Assembly (NCBI GenBank): GCA_963712655.1
Contig: CAVQIT010000009.1
Location: forward strand, 62,001-126,000
From: Pollutimonas sp963712655
Lineage (GTDB): Bacteria; Pseudomonadota; Gammaproteobacteria; Burkholderiales; Burkholderiaceae_B
Direction: 5' to 3'
Length of the DNA stretch: 64,000 nt
Positions 34,832-43,566 of this stretch are shown here, in pieces. The first letter of the stretch is position 1. Each line of letters starts with the position of its first letter. A program made the translations under genes and the position numbers. The notes below the pieces were generated by a model. It saw nothing but the letters and a program-made list of their open reading frames with translations, did no database searches and was not told the DNA's origin.

Positions 34832-35527
34832 TTATTGCACTGCGGCGGCGGCCGTGAAGGTGTAGCCAACGCCATACACAACCCTGATCGGCGCCGGAAG
34901 CCTGGTTTGTTCCTCCAGTTTGCGGCGCAGCCGGCTGACGACGGCGTCGAGATGCCGGTTGTCGAAGCTGGATTTGGGACGGGCGAGGGTTTCCACCAGA
35001 TGCTCGCGCTGGCAGATTTCGCCGCAACGGTTGCAGAGCACTTTCATGAAGGCGAACTCGGTCGCCGTCAGTTTGAGCGAACGATGATTGGGCGCGATCA
35101 GCGTCCAGCTTGTGCCGTCCAGCACCCACTGATCGTTGTTGCCGTTCGCTGCGTTGGGCAGGTCTCCCATGCGCCGCAGCAGGCTGCGGATCGCGGCTTC
35201 GATCTCGCGCAGTGTGCTGTGCTTGACAAGGTAGATGTCAGCGCCGCTCTCGAAGCCGCGGATGCGGTCGTCGCTGTCCCCCAGCGCCGTCAGCATGATG
35301 ATGCCGCAGGCATGCGACTTGCGAATTTCGGCCGCCAGGTCGAATCCGTTGCCATCGGGCAGCCCGACATCCAGAATAATGACCGCGGGTGAACTGCCGT
35401 TCGCGAGCGCCTGGCGCAATTCCCGCGCCGTTGCCACTCCTTCAGGCGCAAAGCCCGTCAGCTCAAGGAAGTCGGTCAGGTCCCGGCGCAGCCGGGGCTC
35501 GTCCTCGACGATCAGAATATGCGTCAT
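34832..35527 (-). CDS. OmpR-family response regulator (no adjacent kinase)
   Basis: The ATG at 35527 follows an AAGGAGAA site and gives 231 residues; the longer frame is not family-like. The receiver domain (about 1-115) has the acidic pair in VEDEPRL and the phospho-acceptor Asp in VIILDVGLPDGNG. The final lysine position reads LVKHSTLREIEAAI. The C-terminal winged helix (about 130-225) ends RLPAPIRVVYGVGYTF. No histidine kinase gene is next to it. It is divergent from the autotransporter gene, which it may control. Confidence 0.9.
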   Translation of the reverse strand: MTHILIVEDEPRLRRDLTDFLELTGFAPEGVATARELRQALANGSSPAVIILDVGLPDGNGFDLAAEIRKSHACGIIMLTALGDSDDRIRGFESGADIYLVKHSTLREIEAAIRSLLRRMGDLPNAANGNNDQWVLDGTSWTLIAPNHRSLKLTATEFAFMKVLCNRCGEICQREHLVETLARPKSSFDNRHLDAVVSRLRRKLEEQTRLPAPIRVVYGVGYTFTAAAAVQ

Positions 35528-35546
35528 GTGATCAATTCTCCTTGCG

Positions 35547-35633
35547 TCATGCCAGCCACACAAAAAACCAGGTGATGGCCTGCAGGTTTGCGGCGGCGAA
35601 GGTGACAACCAGAACGGTCTTGAGATCAAGCAT
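35547..35633 (-). CDS. Small hydrophobic ORF (28 residues), possible relic of a membrane sensor
   Basis: A start at 35633 encodes MLDLKTVLVVTFAAANLQAI and eight further residues, ending FFVWLA before a stop. It lies 19 bases upstream of the response-regulator start on the same strand. The sequence resembles the first membrane helix of GGDEF-type or sensor proteins, cut after one helix. It could be a decayed remnant, a leader peptide or a true small membrane protein. Confidence 0.35.
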   Translation of the reverse strand: MLDLKTVLVVTFAAANLQAITWFFVWLA

Positions 35634-35976
35634 CCCTGAGTATACGCAGGGGCTGGCCTTGCGTCTTCCGCTGTATCGATGCTTGCTTCTTGCGGGAGCG
35701 GCGCGAGGGCAAGATGTGGTCCAGCTCTGCAAGAATTGGTCAGGATTCAAGAGAATTGATCGGTGGAATTGTCCGGATAGGCGATGTTAGCATTTGCCGC
35801 ATTCGTTGTGGCGGTTCATGAGGAAGCTGTGGCAATGCCGACGCGGCAAGCGCGGCGGACGCATCCGGGCCAACGCATTTACATCGCCGGGCGCGATGAT
35901 TTTCTGACAACGGCGCAAGCTCGGACCAGCGTCGGACGGGCCATTGCCCGGACCGTATCACACCAGGGGAAATTCC

Positions 35977-38900
35977 ATGAAAATTCGCAGATGCCGCTCG
36001 TTTACGGGCCCGCTCGGGCTTTTGCGTTCCACGACGCTTACGGGGTCATTGCTGCTGTCGGCCGCTCACACGACGCCCGCACAGGCGGTGGACCTTGATA
36101 CCGGAGAGACGCTTTCGGTCTCTTCGGACACTGAGATTGGCGTTTCCGCCGAGTCCATTGGGTTTAATGGCGGCACGCTGCGGAATACGGCAGCCTTCAC
36201 TACCGTGCGGGATATCATTCTGAATGCGGCTGGCGGCACGTTTCAGACCGATGCCGATCTGACGGTAGGCGGTGCAATCACTGGAACCGGCGGCGCCCTG
36301 ACCAAGACAGGCGCCGGGACGCTGACGCTGACAGGCGACGCATCCGGTTTTGCAGGAGACTTGAATGTCCGGGCTGGCACGCTCGATATCGGTGCACAGC
36401 TCGACTCTGTTGCCAGCGTCATTGATACCGATGGAATCGATCCAAATGCGACGGCGACGGTACGAGTGGCGGGCTCTGGCATATGGACATCCGAGTATCT
36501 TAGTGTCGGCGCTGACCATCACGGGGCCTTGATCGTCGAGGATGGCGGGCAGGTTATCAGCGGTATCGGGGCTATAGGGTCGGACAATGCTGGCAGCACT
36601 GGCTCTACGCTGGTTTCCGGAAGCGATTCGACCTGGACAATCAATGGCGGAACCTTGATTGGCTATTATGGCAAGGGATCGCTCGATATTAAAGATGGTG
36701 GGCGCGTTATCAGTACGGCCCTTTCCCCTACTCCTTTCAGCACTGTCATCGGTGGGAATCCTAACGTAACCGGAACGGTAAACGTTGTGGACAGTGGGTC
36801 ACTCTGGACTAACGATGCCACTGTCAGCGTCGGCTTTTTGGGCAATGGCGTACTGACTGTTGCGCAGGGCGGGCAGGTTTCGGTTTCCGGCGCGGGCAAC
36901 AGTGTGACCTTGGCGAATCAGGCGGGTTCCTCCGGAACCCTCAACATCGGCGCGGCAAGCGGTGAAGCTGCCCAGGCGGCAGGCACGATTGATGCGCCGT
37001 CGGTAGCCTTTGGCCTTGGCGCCGGCACGCTCGTTTTCAATCACCTTGGCAATCCCGATGCGTCGGATCTGATTTTCAGTCCTTCCCTGACCGGTTTGGG
37101 GACCATCCTTCATGAAAGCGGCACGACCGTGCTGGCCGCGGACAATTCCGGTTTTACCGGAACCACCAATATTACCGGCGGCACCCTTCGTGTCGGCGAT
37201 GGCAGTGGCAACGATGCCCTCGGCGGCACGGTCGTTGTCGGGAAAGGCGCCACGCCGGGCGTTTTCGGCACGCTGGGCGGTTCCGGCACGGTGGGCGCGA
37301 CAACAGTCGAGGATGGCGGCCATATTGCGCCGGGCAATTCGGTGGGCAAGCTTACGGTCGCGGGCGATCTGACCCTGTTGGCCGGCGCTGTCCTCGACTA
37401 TGAATTGGGCAGTGCCGGCACGGCCGGCAATCCCACCTCGGGCGTGAGCGACCTGATCGAGGTTCAAGGCAACCTTGCGCTTGACGGCGCGATCAACCTG
37501 GCACAGAGCGGCAATGCGGCGGATGGCGCTGTGGGCTTGGGCTATTATCGGCTGATGACTTATGGCGGGACGTTGTCCGGCGATGGGTTGACGGTCGGTA
37601 CGGTTCCTTATTCTGGCTCTGGTTCCTATGCTATTACAGCCGGCGGCGGCAATGTCGATCTGTTCGCCCCGGCGCCGGGCATCCCCGGCGACGACACGCT
37701 GCAGCATTGGCAGGGCGGCGACGGCACCTGGAATGCCGCCAACGCAACATGGCTGAACCAGGGTGGCGATACGCTTGTCGCTTGGGGCGGCAAGCATGCC
37801 GTCTTCAAGAACCAGCCGGGTGGCTTCGACGGCGGAACGATCGCGGTCGAGGGCGCGCAAGGCTTCAAGGGCCTGCAATTCGTCGATAGCGGCTACCGGC
37901 TGGAAGGCACCGGCACGCTCGAGGTGGATGGCTCGGACAGCGGCGACGGCAATGCTGAAATTCGTGTGCTGGCCGGTGAAACGGCCAATATCGCCACGAC
38001 GATCAGCGGAACGGGCGGCATCACCAAGACACAAGACGGCACGCTCGTGCTGGAAGGCAACAACACCTATCAGGGTGGCACGGCCATCAGCGGCGGCACG
38101 CTCTCGGTCTCCTCCGACGCCAATCTCGGCGCGGCATCCGGCGGGCTGACGTTCAATGGCGGCACGCTGCAGAACACGGCGACTTTCACGACTACGCGGA
38201 ATGTCACGCTCGGTGCCGGCGGCGGCGCCTTGCGCAACGATGCGCTCCTGGAAATGGCAGGTACCGTTTCCGGCGCCGGTTCCCTGATCAAGGATGGCGC
38301 GTTCAAGCTGCTTCTGTCGGGCGCCAACACCTATGCCGGCGGGACGCTGATCAAACAGGGAGCTGTCGAGGCGGCGGTCACCGGCGCTCTGGGCACCGGA
38401 CCGGTGAACGTGGGCGGGTATCTTCTGTTCTCGGACTCCGCCAGCGCCGGAGACCTGAACATCACCGTCGATCAGGGCTATCTTGATTTCTTTGAACAGA
38501 GTTCGGCAGGCAACGCCACCATCGTCAACAATGCCGACAGCCGCATCCAATTCATCGGCGACTCGACCGCCGATAATGCCACCGTCATCAACAATGCGGG
38601 GGGCCTGGTCAGCATTGCAAACCGGGCGGACGATATCGCGATTGGTTCATTGTCCGGCGATGGAACGGTCGATCTGGGCTCCCACGCCCTGACGCTTGGC
38701 GGGCTTGGAAAGAACGACACACTAGGCGGCACCATCAAGAACGGTGCAAGCAGCATAGGAGGTTCGCTAATCAAGGCCGGTATGGGCACGCTGACGCTGA
38801 CCGGCGCCAACACCTACACCGGTGGGACGACCGTCAATGCCGGCACGCTTCAGCTTGGCAATGGCGGTACAGGCGGGTCTATCGTCGGCGATGTGCGGAT

Positions 38901-40626
38901 CGCGCCTGCCGGCACGTTCGCTTTCAACCGCGGTGACAATTTTGCCTTTGGCGGCGTGTTCACAGGCGGCGGTGCACTGGACATGAAGGGCGCGGGCAGG
39001 GTCGACCTGACCGGCAATTCCGCCGCGTTCGCGGGCACGACAAACATCAATGCCGGCACGCTTTCGGTCAACGGCGCGCTCGGCGGCGCACTGAATGTCA
39101 TGAGCGGCGGCCGGCTTCAGGGAACGGGAACGGTGGGCACCACCACCATCGCAAGCGGCGCAACGATTGCGCCGGGCAATTCAATCGGCACGCTTACGGT
39201 CGATGGCGATATTGCCTTTGCGGCCGGCTCGATCTACGAAGCCGAGATCAATCCTGCGTTGGACGGCGACCTGATCGATGCCAGCGGTAGAGCGACGATC
39301 AATGGCGGCACGGTGCATGCGGTCAAGGCAGGCGGTGTCTACACGCCCGGTAGCCGCTGGACGATTATCGGTGCGGATGGCGGGGTTACCGGAACCTTCG
39401 GTAACCTTACCCAGAACATGCCCTTCGTCGATCTGGCGCTCGCCTACGATGCCAATAAGGTCTACATCGACGCCACGCGCAACGCCACGTCGTTTTGCGA
39501 TGCGGCGCAGACGGGCAATCAGTGCGCCACCGGCAACGGCCTGGAAAGCACCGGCACCGGCAATCCCCTCTACGACGTCTTTGCTGCCCTTCCAGATAAA
39601 GGCAGCGCCCGCCAGGCGCTTGCCGCTCTCTCGGGTGAAATCCACGCATCGACCAAGTCGGCGTTGATCGAGGATAGCCACTTCGTGCGCGATGCCATGA
39701 ACGACCGTCTGCGCGCGGCCTTCCAGGGGGTGGGCGCTTCGGCCGCGCCTGTGCTGGCCTATGGCCAGGGCGGCCCGGCTTTGGCTTCTCCCGCCGCACC
39801 GGGCCGCATTGCCGCCTGGGGCAAGGCCTTCGGCTCATGGGGCTCTTTCGACGGTAATGGCGATGCCGCCGGCCTCGATACTTCCACTGGCGGCTTTTTC
39901 ACCGGCGTCGACGGGCTGGTCAACGACAAGGTCCGGCTGGGAGCCATGGCCGGCTACAGCCATACCAGTTTCGACGCCGATGGCCAGCCTTCGTCGGGTT
40001 CGAGCGAGAACTATCATCTTGGCCTTTATGGCGGCACGCAGTGGGACAAGCTTGCCTTGCGCTCGGGCCTTGGCTATACGTGGCACGACGTCAAGACCTC
40101 GCGCTCGGTAGCCTTCACCGGCTTTGCCGACAGGTTGAAGGGTGGCTACAAGGCCGGCACGTTCCAGGCCTTCGGGGAACTTGGCTATCGCTTGGACACG
40201 CCGGCCGTGTCCTTCGAGCCCTACGCCAATCTCGCCTATGTCAATCTGAAGACTGACGGCTTAGTCGAAGAGGGCGGCGCGGCGGCGCTTACCAGCCGTG
40301 GTGAAACCAGCGACACCGTCTTCACCACCCTGGGTCTGCGTGCATCGACCGGTTTCACGCTTGGCGCGATGAACGCGACGGCGCATGGCGCGCTGGGCTG
40401 GCGCCATGCCTATGGCGACATCGTACCGACCAGCAGGCATGCCTTTTCTGGCGGCGATGCCTTCACCATTGCTGGCGTGCCGATCGCAAAAGACAGTGCC
40501 GTCATCAGCGCGGGGCTCGATTTCAACCTGACCGAGACCGCAACCTTCGGCATTGCCTATCAGGGCCAACTTGCGAGCGATGCCAGGGAGCATGGGGTCA
40601 ATGCGCGGCTGAATGTGAAGTTCTAA
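35977..40626 (+). CDS. Type V autotransporter with passenger repeats and C-terminal beta-barrel
   Basis: The ATG at 35977 follows AGGGGAA and gives 1549 residues. A signal peptide ends near TTPAQA (about residue 36). The passenger (to about 1270) is rich in Gly, Thr and Asn and carries several PATR-type repeats of the form GTLTLTGANTYTGGTTVNAG, which build a beta-helix. The N-terminal block at 36112-36340 recurs as a diverged copy at 38101-38330. The last 260 residues form the PF03797-type barrel ending in Lys-Phe, the outer-membrane insertion signal. No catalytic motif was seen, so an adhesin or aggregation role is likeliest. No frameshift is present, unlike the haemagglutinin gene downstream. 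Confidence 0.9.
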   Translation: MKIRRCRSFTGPLGLLRSTTLTGSLLLSAAHTTPAQAVDLDTGETLSVSSDTEIGVSAESIGFNGGTLRNTAAFTTVRDIILNAAGGTFQTDADLTVGGAITGTGGALTKTGAGTLTLTGDASGFAGDLNVRAGTLDIGAQLDSVASVIDTDGIDPNATATVRVAGSGIWTSEYLSVGADHHGALIVEDGGQVISGIGAIGSDNAGSTGSTLVSGSDSTWTINGGTLIGYYGKGSLDIKDGGRVISTALSPTPFSTVIGGNPNVTGTVNVVDSGSLWTNDATVSVGFLGNGVLTVAQGGQVSVSGAGNSVTLANQAGSSGTLNIGAASGEAAQAAGTIDAPSVAFGLGAGTLVFNHLGNPDASDLIFSPSLTGLGTILHESGTTVLAADNSGFTGTTNITGGTLRVGDGSGNDALGGTVVVGKGATPGVFGTLGGSGTVGATTVEDGGHIAPGNSVGKLTVAGDLTLLAGAVLDYELGSAGTAGNPTSGVSDLIEVQGNLALDGAINLAQSGNAADGAVGLGYYRLMTYGGTLSGDGLTVGTVPYSGSGSYAITAGGGNVDLFAPAPGIPGDDTLQHWQGGDGTWNAANATWLNQGGDTLVAWGGKHAVFKNQPGGFDGGTIAVEGAQGFKGLQFVDSGYRLEGTGTLEVDGSDSGDGNAEIRVLAGETANIATTISGTGGITKTQDGTLVLEGNNTYQGGTAISGGTLSVSSDANLGAASGGLTFNGGTLQNTATFTTTRNVTLGAGGGALRNDALLEMAGTVSGAGSLIKDGAFKLLLSGANTYAGGTLIKQGAVEAAVTGALGTGPVNVGGYLLFSDSASAGDLNITVDQGYLDFFEQSSAGNATIVNNADSRIQFIGDSTADNATVINNAGGLVSIANRADDIAIGSLSGDGTVDLGSHALTLGGLGKNDTLGGTIKNGASSIGGSLIKAGMGTLTLTGANTYTGGTTVNAGTLQLGNGGTGGSIVGDVRIAPAGTFAFNRGDNFAFGGVFTGGGALDMKGAGRVDLTGNSAAFAGTTNINAGTLSVNGALGGALNVMSGGRLQGTGTVGTTTIASGATIAPGNSIGTLTVDGDIAFAAGSIYEAEINPALDGDLIDASGRATINGGTVHAVKAGGVYTPGSRWTIIGADGGVTGTFGNLTQNMPFVDLALAYDANKVYIDATRNATSFCDAAQTGNQCATGNGLESTGTGNPLYDVFAALPDKGSARQALAALSGEIHASTKSALIEDSHFVRDAMNDRLRAAFQGVGASAAPVLAYGQGGPALASPAAPGRIAAWGKAFGSWGSFDGNGDAAGLDTSTGGFFTGVDGLVNDKVRLGAMAGYSHTSFDADGQPSSGSSENYHLGLYGGTQWDKLALRSGLGYTWHDVKTSRSVAFTGFADRLKGGYKAGTFQAFGELGYRLDTPAVSFEPYANLAYVNLKTDGLVEEGGAAALTSRGETSDTVFTTLGLRASTGFTLGAMNATAHGALGWRHAYGDIVPTSRHAFSGGDAFTIAGVPIAKDSAVISAGLDFNLTETATFGIAYQGQLASDAREHGVNARLNVKF

Positions 40627-40697
40627 TTAGGAGTGATAGCAGGGGGATGGCCGCGCAGTTCTGCTTTCGTAGTGCTGTTGAGAACGCTGCACACATG

Positions 40698-40905
40698 TGT
40701 CGAAAAACGTTCATTGCATCGACATAATGAAAAAATATGTCGATGCAATGAACATATACCCAAAACATGTCGATAGATTGGCATATTTTCGACATATACA
40801 TGCTTCATGTCGATGCGGTGTACATATCATTCTTTTATGTACGAAAAATGCAAAAAGATCGACATATCCATAAAAAGTGTTTGAAATTCTTCTTTTTATC
40901 GACAT
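40698..40905. promoter_or_regulatory. Array of eight ATGTCGAT-type sites upstream of fic
   Basis: Six exact copies of ATGTCGAT/ATCGACAT and two near copies (TGTCGAA, TTTCGACAT) lie at 40698, 40718, 40737, 40767, 40788, 40807, 40858 and 40898. Four point each way. Centre spacings are about 20, 19, 30, 21, 19, 51 and 40 bases, close to whole helical turns. The last site lies 22 bases before the fic start. This looks like a multi-site operator, with the wHTH of the Fic protein as a candidate binder. Confidence 0.65.
40709..40753. repeat. Perfect 18-base-pair inverted repeat
   Basis: Arms 40709-40726 and 40736-40753 are exact reverse complements around a nine-base A-rich loop. Each arm contains one ATCGACAT or ATGTCGAT site of the array. 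It may act as a terminator-like hairpin after the autotransporter, as a protein-binding site, or as both. Confidence 0.8.
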
Positions 40906-40927
40906 GTTTAGAGATGGGTGGTTGTGC

Positions 40928-42025
40928 ATGTTCAATCCTCAACTTCCATACAACGATTTGCCTCGCCTGCCACCTCAGGCAGACATTGAGACAAAGGCAG
41001 TCTTAAAGGCCTGCATCAAAGCCCAGGCATCGCTTGCTGGCTTGCGAGGGATGGCCGGTCGTATTTCGAACCAAGGGATGCTGATCAACATCATTCCTAT
41101 GCTTGAGGCTCAGGCCAGCTCAGAGATAGAGAACATTGTCACGACGACTGATCGTCTCTTCCAGTACGCCAATGACGCCCAACAAGCACAAGCGGATCCT
41201 GCCACTAAAGAAGCTTTGCGTTATCGGACTGCCCTATACAAAGGGTACAAATCTCTCGCAGAAAGGCCTTTGACGACAGCCACCGCGGTTGATGTGTGTC
41301 GAACGATCAAAGGGGTTGAGATTGACGTTCGCAGGGTACTTGGCACCGCTCTTATGAACGATGCTACGCAGCGTGTTATTTACTCTCCACCGGAAGGCGA
41401 AGCCACGATCCGAGATCTGCTGGCGGATTGGGAGCGTTTTATTCACACGCAACAGGACATAGACTCACTCGTACGCATGGCGGTGATGCACTATCAGTTC
41501 GAAGCAATCCACCCATTCAGCGATGGTAATGGCCGGACGGGTCGCGTGTTGAATCTTCTTTTTCTCATTTCTGAAGGTCTGCTGGAGTTACCAATACTCT
41601 ATCTGAGCCGCTACATCATTCAACATAAACAGGAGTACTACCGCCTCCTCATGAAGGTAACAGTCGAGAACGCGTGGGAAGAGTGGATACTCTACATGTT
41701 AGAGGCCGTGCATAGCACGGCCGAATGGACATTGGCCAAGATCAAGGCTATCTGTGATTTGATGGAAAAAATCAGGGAACAGCTGCGTCGGGAAAGCCCA
41801 AAAACCTACAGCCATGAGCTTGTCGACCTCATATTCATGCAGCCGTATTGCAGGATCTCCAACCTGGTTGAAAGAGAGATCGCACAAAGGCAGACAGCAT
41901 CCAGGATGTTGAAAGATCTCGCCGCTCAAAATGTGCTTCAAGAAGTCACCGTTGGACGGGAAAGGGTTTTCATCAACCTTGAGCTGATGAAGTTACTGAC
42001 CCGGGACGATAACCTTCCCGGGTAA
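40928..42025 (+). CDS. Fic-family AMP-transferase-like protein with Fic_N and C-terminal winged helix
   Basis: Likely transfers AMP from ATP to protein hydroxyls. The ATG at 40928 is chosen because MFNPQLPYNDLPRLPP is the normal Fic_N start; this gives 365 residues. The Fic core motif is HPFSDGNGRTGR (His about 195). An N-terminal SSEIEN (64-69) matches the inhibitory (S/T)xxxE(G/N) motif of class II Fic proteins, so it is self-restrained. Residues about 290-360 (YCRISNLVEREIAQRQTASRMLKDLAAQNVLQEV) look like a winged helix, suggesting DNA binding and perhaps self-regulation through the upstream array. It has no antitoxin partner. Confidence 0.92.
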   Translation: MFNPQLPYNDLPRLPPQADIETKAVLKACIKAQASLAGLRGMAGRISNQGMLINIIPMLEAQASSEIENIVTTTDRLFQYANDAQQAQADPATKEALRYRTALYKGYKSLAERPLTTATAVDVCRTIKGVEIDVRRVLGTALMNDATQRVIYSPPEGEATIRDLLADWERFIHTQQDIDSLVRMAVMHYQFEAIHPFSDGNGRTGRVLNLLFLISEGLLELPILYLSRYIIQHKQEYYRLLMKVTVENAWEEWILYMLEAVHSTAEWTLAKIKAICDLMEKIREQLRRESPKTYSHELVDLIFMQPYCRISNLVEREIAQRQTASRMLKDLAAQNVLQEVTVGRERVFINLELMKLLTRDDNLPG

Positions 42026-42054
42026 CGCATGGCATACCTACGGTAAATGGTGAT

Positions 42055-42096
42055 CACCTTTGCGGCCGGCTCGGTCCACGAAGCCGAGATCACTCC
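42055..42096 (+). repeat. Relic copy of autotransporter sequence downstream of fic
   Basis: About 37 of 42 bases match the autotransporter gene at 39213-39254, around the shared run CTTTGCGGCCGGCTCG and the later GAAGCCGAGATCA. It lies outside any gene. It indicates that a second autotransporter segment once existed here. Confidence 0.6.
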
Positions 42097-42263
42097 ACCA
42101 AGACCATTGCAGCCGTAGCGCAGCGTTTTCCGTCATGATTTTGTCATGTGATTTACACAATCAGTTCGTATGATGCAGGCTTATCCTGGTCGCCGACCCG
42201 GTTCGTTGTCGTCTGTTCTGGCTCGCCGCGCATGAATTCAGCCCGTCTTTTATCCGAGTTTAT

Positions 42264-42965
42264 TTGTCCCTTGCCTGCGTGCGTGCGGTTGCCGCACTGA
42301 TCGTGGTGCTGAGCGCCTGCATCGCAAGCGCGATGGTGACAGTCCACGCCCAGGAGGCCCCATGGGATCGTTCGGCAGTCATGCCGCTGGCGCCGTCTTC
42401 GGGCGCGTCCGACTTCGACATCCCGTCGTTGCCGCTGCATGATGCCCTAAGGCGTTACGGCGAGCTTACCGGGTATTCAGTGCTCTATGAAACGAGCGTG
42501 GTCGAGGGCAAGCGGTCTTCCATTGTTCATGGCCGGTACACCGCGGAAGCGGCGCTCGGGCAATTGCTTGGCGACACGGCATTGAGCGCCCGTTTCGTCA
42601 ATCGGCGTTCCATTACGCTGATAGCGCGCCCGGCGCCTGCCTCGCCGCTCGCCAAGCCCCCATTGCCGTCCGTAGAGCAAAGGCGTTATGACGGACGACT
42701 GCAACGTCAGATTACCCAGGCGCTTTGCGCCAACCCGGCGATCGAGGCCGGCCGTTACCGTATCGCGTTGCGCTTTTCGGTAAGCGACGATCAGCGGCTT
42801 CATCAGATCCGCGTGCGGGTCGCCGAACGCCCGGATCTGGAACTGGCCGTGCGGGCGGCCTTGGCCGATTTGCCGGTCGGCGCGCCGCCGCCGGATGCGG
42901 CGCAGCCGGTGGTGATGATCGTATCGCCTGAGGCGGCGCGCCGTTACGGAGCCTGTCCGCCATGA
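42264..42965 (+). CDS. STN-domain periplasmic protein with TonB-like C-terminus
   Basis: The frame opens with TTG at 42264; GTG at 42279 is an alternative. It gives 233 residues with a signal peptide ending VHAQ (about 30). An STN domain spans about 50-122 (FDIPSLPLHDALRRYGELTGYSVLYE, a region known from TonB-dependent transducers and secretins). A TonB_C-like domain covers about 145-225 (LQRQITQALCANPAIEAGRYRIALRFSV). Neither a receptor barrel nor a TonB N-terminal anchor is present. Its stop overlaps the sigma-factor start as ATGA. It may be a soluble signal input to the FecR protein. Confidence 0.75.
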   Translation: MSLACVRAVAALIVVLSACIASAMVTVHAQEAPWDRSAVMPLAPSSGASDFDIPSLPLHDALRRYGELTGYSVLYETSVVEGKRSSIVHGRYTAEAALGQLLGDTALSARFVNRRSITLIARPAPASPLAKPPLPSVEQRRYDGRLQRQITQALCANPAIEAGRYRIALRFSVSDDQRLHQIRVRVAERPDLELAVRAALADLPVGAPPPDAAQPVVMIVSPEAARRYGACPP

Positions 42966-43486
42966 GCGGCACCGGGCTGAGGAAGTTGCGCGAGCTCCTG
43001 ACCGAGCGTTATGACTTGCTGAAAACGCAAGTGGCCAGACGGCTGGGCAGCTCGTCCGAGATGGCCGGCGATGCGCTGCACGACGCCTATGTGCGATTGG
43101 CGGGGCGCGATGATTTCGATAAAGTGCGGCACCCCCAGACCTATCTCGTCAATACCGCGGTCAATGGGGCCATCGACCGGATACGCAGCGATGCGCGCCT
43201 GGTCAGCGATACCGAAATCGACGGCCTGTTTGAATTGCCTTACGACGGCCCCGGGCCGGAGCGCACGATCGATGGCCATGCCAGAATGGAACGGATGCTC
43301 AAGGTGTTGGACGCGCTGCCGCCGCGCCGCTGCGCCTTGCTGATCGAATATCGCGTGCATGGCATCGAGACCAGCGAGCTGGCCAAACGCTGGGGCATTT
43401 CACGCGTGATGGTAAGGCGCGAGATTCAGGCGGCGCACACCGCTTGCCTGGAAGCCATGGCCAAGCTCGAAGAAAGCGATCGATAA
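42962..43486 (+). CDS. ECF sigma-70 factor, FecI-like
   Basis: The protein has 174 residues. Region 2 (about 10-75) reads LLKTQVARRLGSSSEMAGDALHDAYVRL. Region 4 (about 118-165) reads LPPRRCALLIEYRVHGIETSELAKRWGIS, then VMVRREIQAA. It is coupled by an ATGA overlap to the STN gene and followed by a FecR gene, the standard surface-signalling layout. Its most likely target is the promoter in front of the haemagglutinin gene at 44805. An iron-uptake target is not visible. Confidence 0.92.
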   Translation: MSGTGLRKLRELLTERYDLLKTQVARRLGSSSEMAGDALHDAYVRLAGRDDFDKVRHPQTYLVNTAVNGAIDRIRSDARLVSDTEIDGLFELPYDGPGPERTIDGHARMERMLKVLDALPPRRCALLIEYRVHGIETSELAKRWGISRVMVRREIQAAHTACLEAMAKLEESDR

Positions 43487-43566
43487 TTGAAGACTATGAC
43501 CACACATTGCGCGGCGCAGGTTCTTTTTTTACGGACTCAAACGTCTATAACTAAAGCACTACGATT

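Noticed and set aside
40690..40910. The repeated 8-mers as a small CRISPR array or iteron origin.
   Set aside because: The units are only eight bases, occur in both directions, and have unequal spacers; no cas or rep gene is near.
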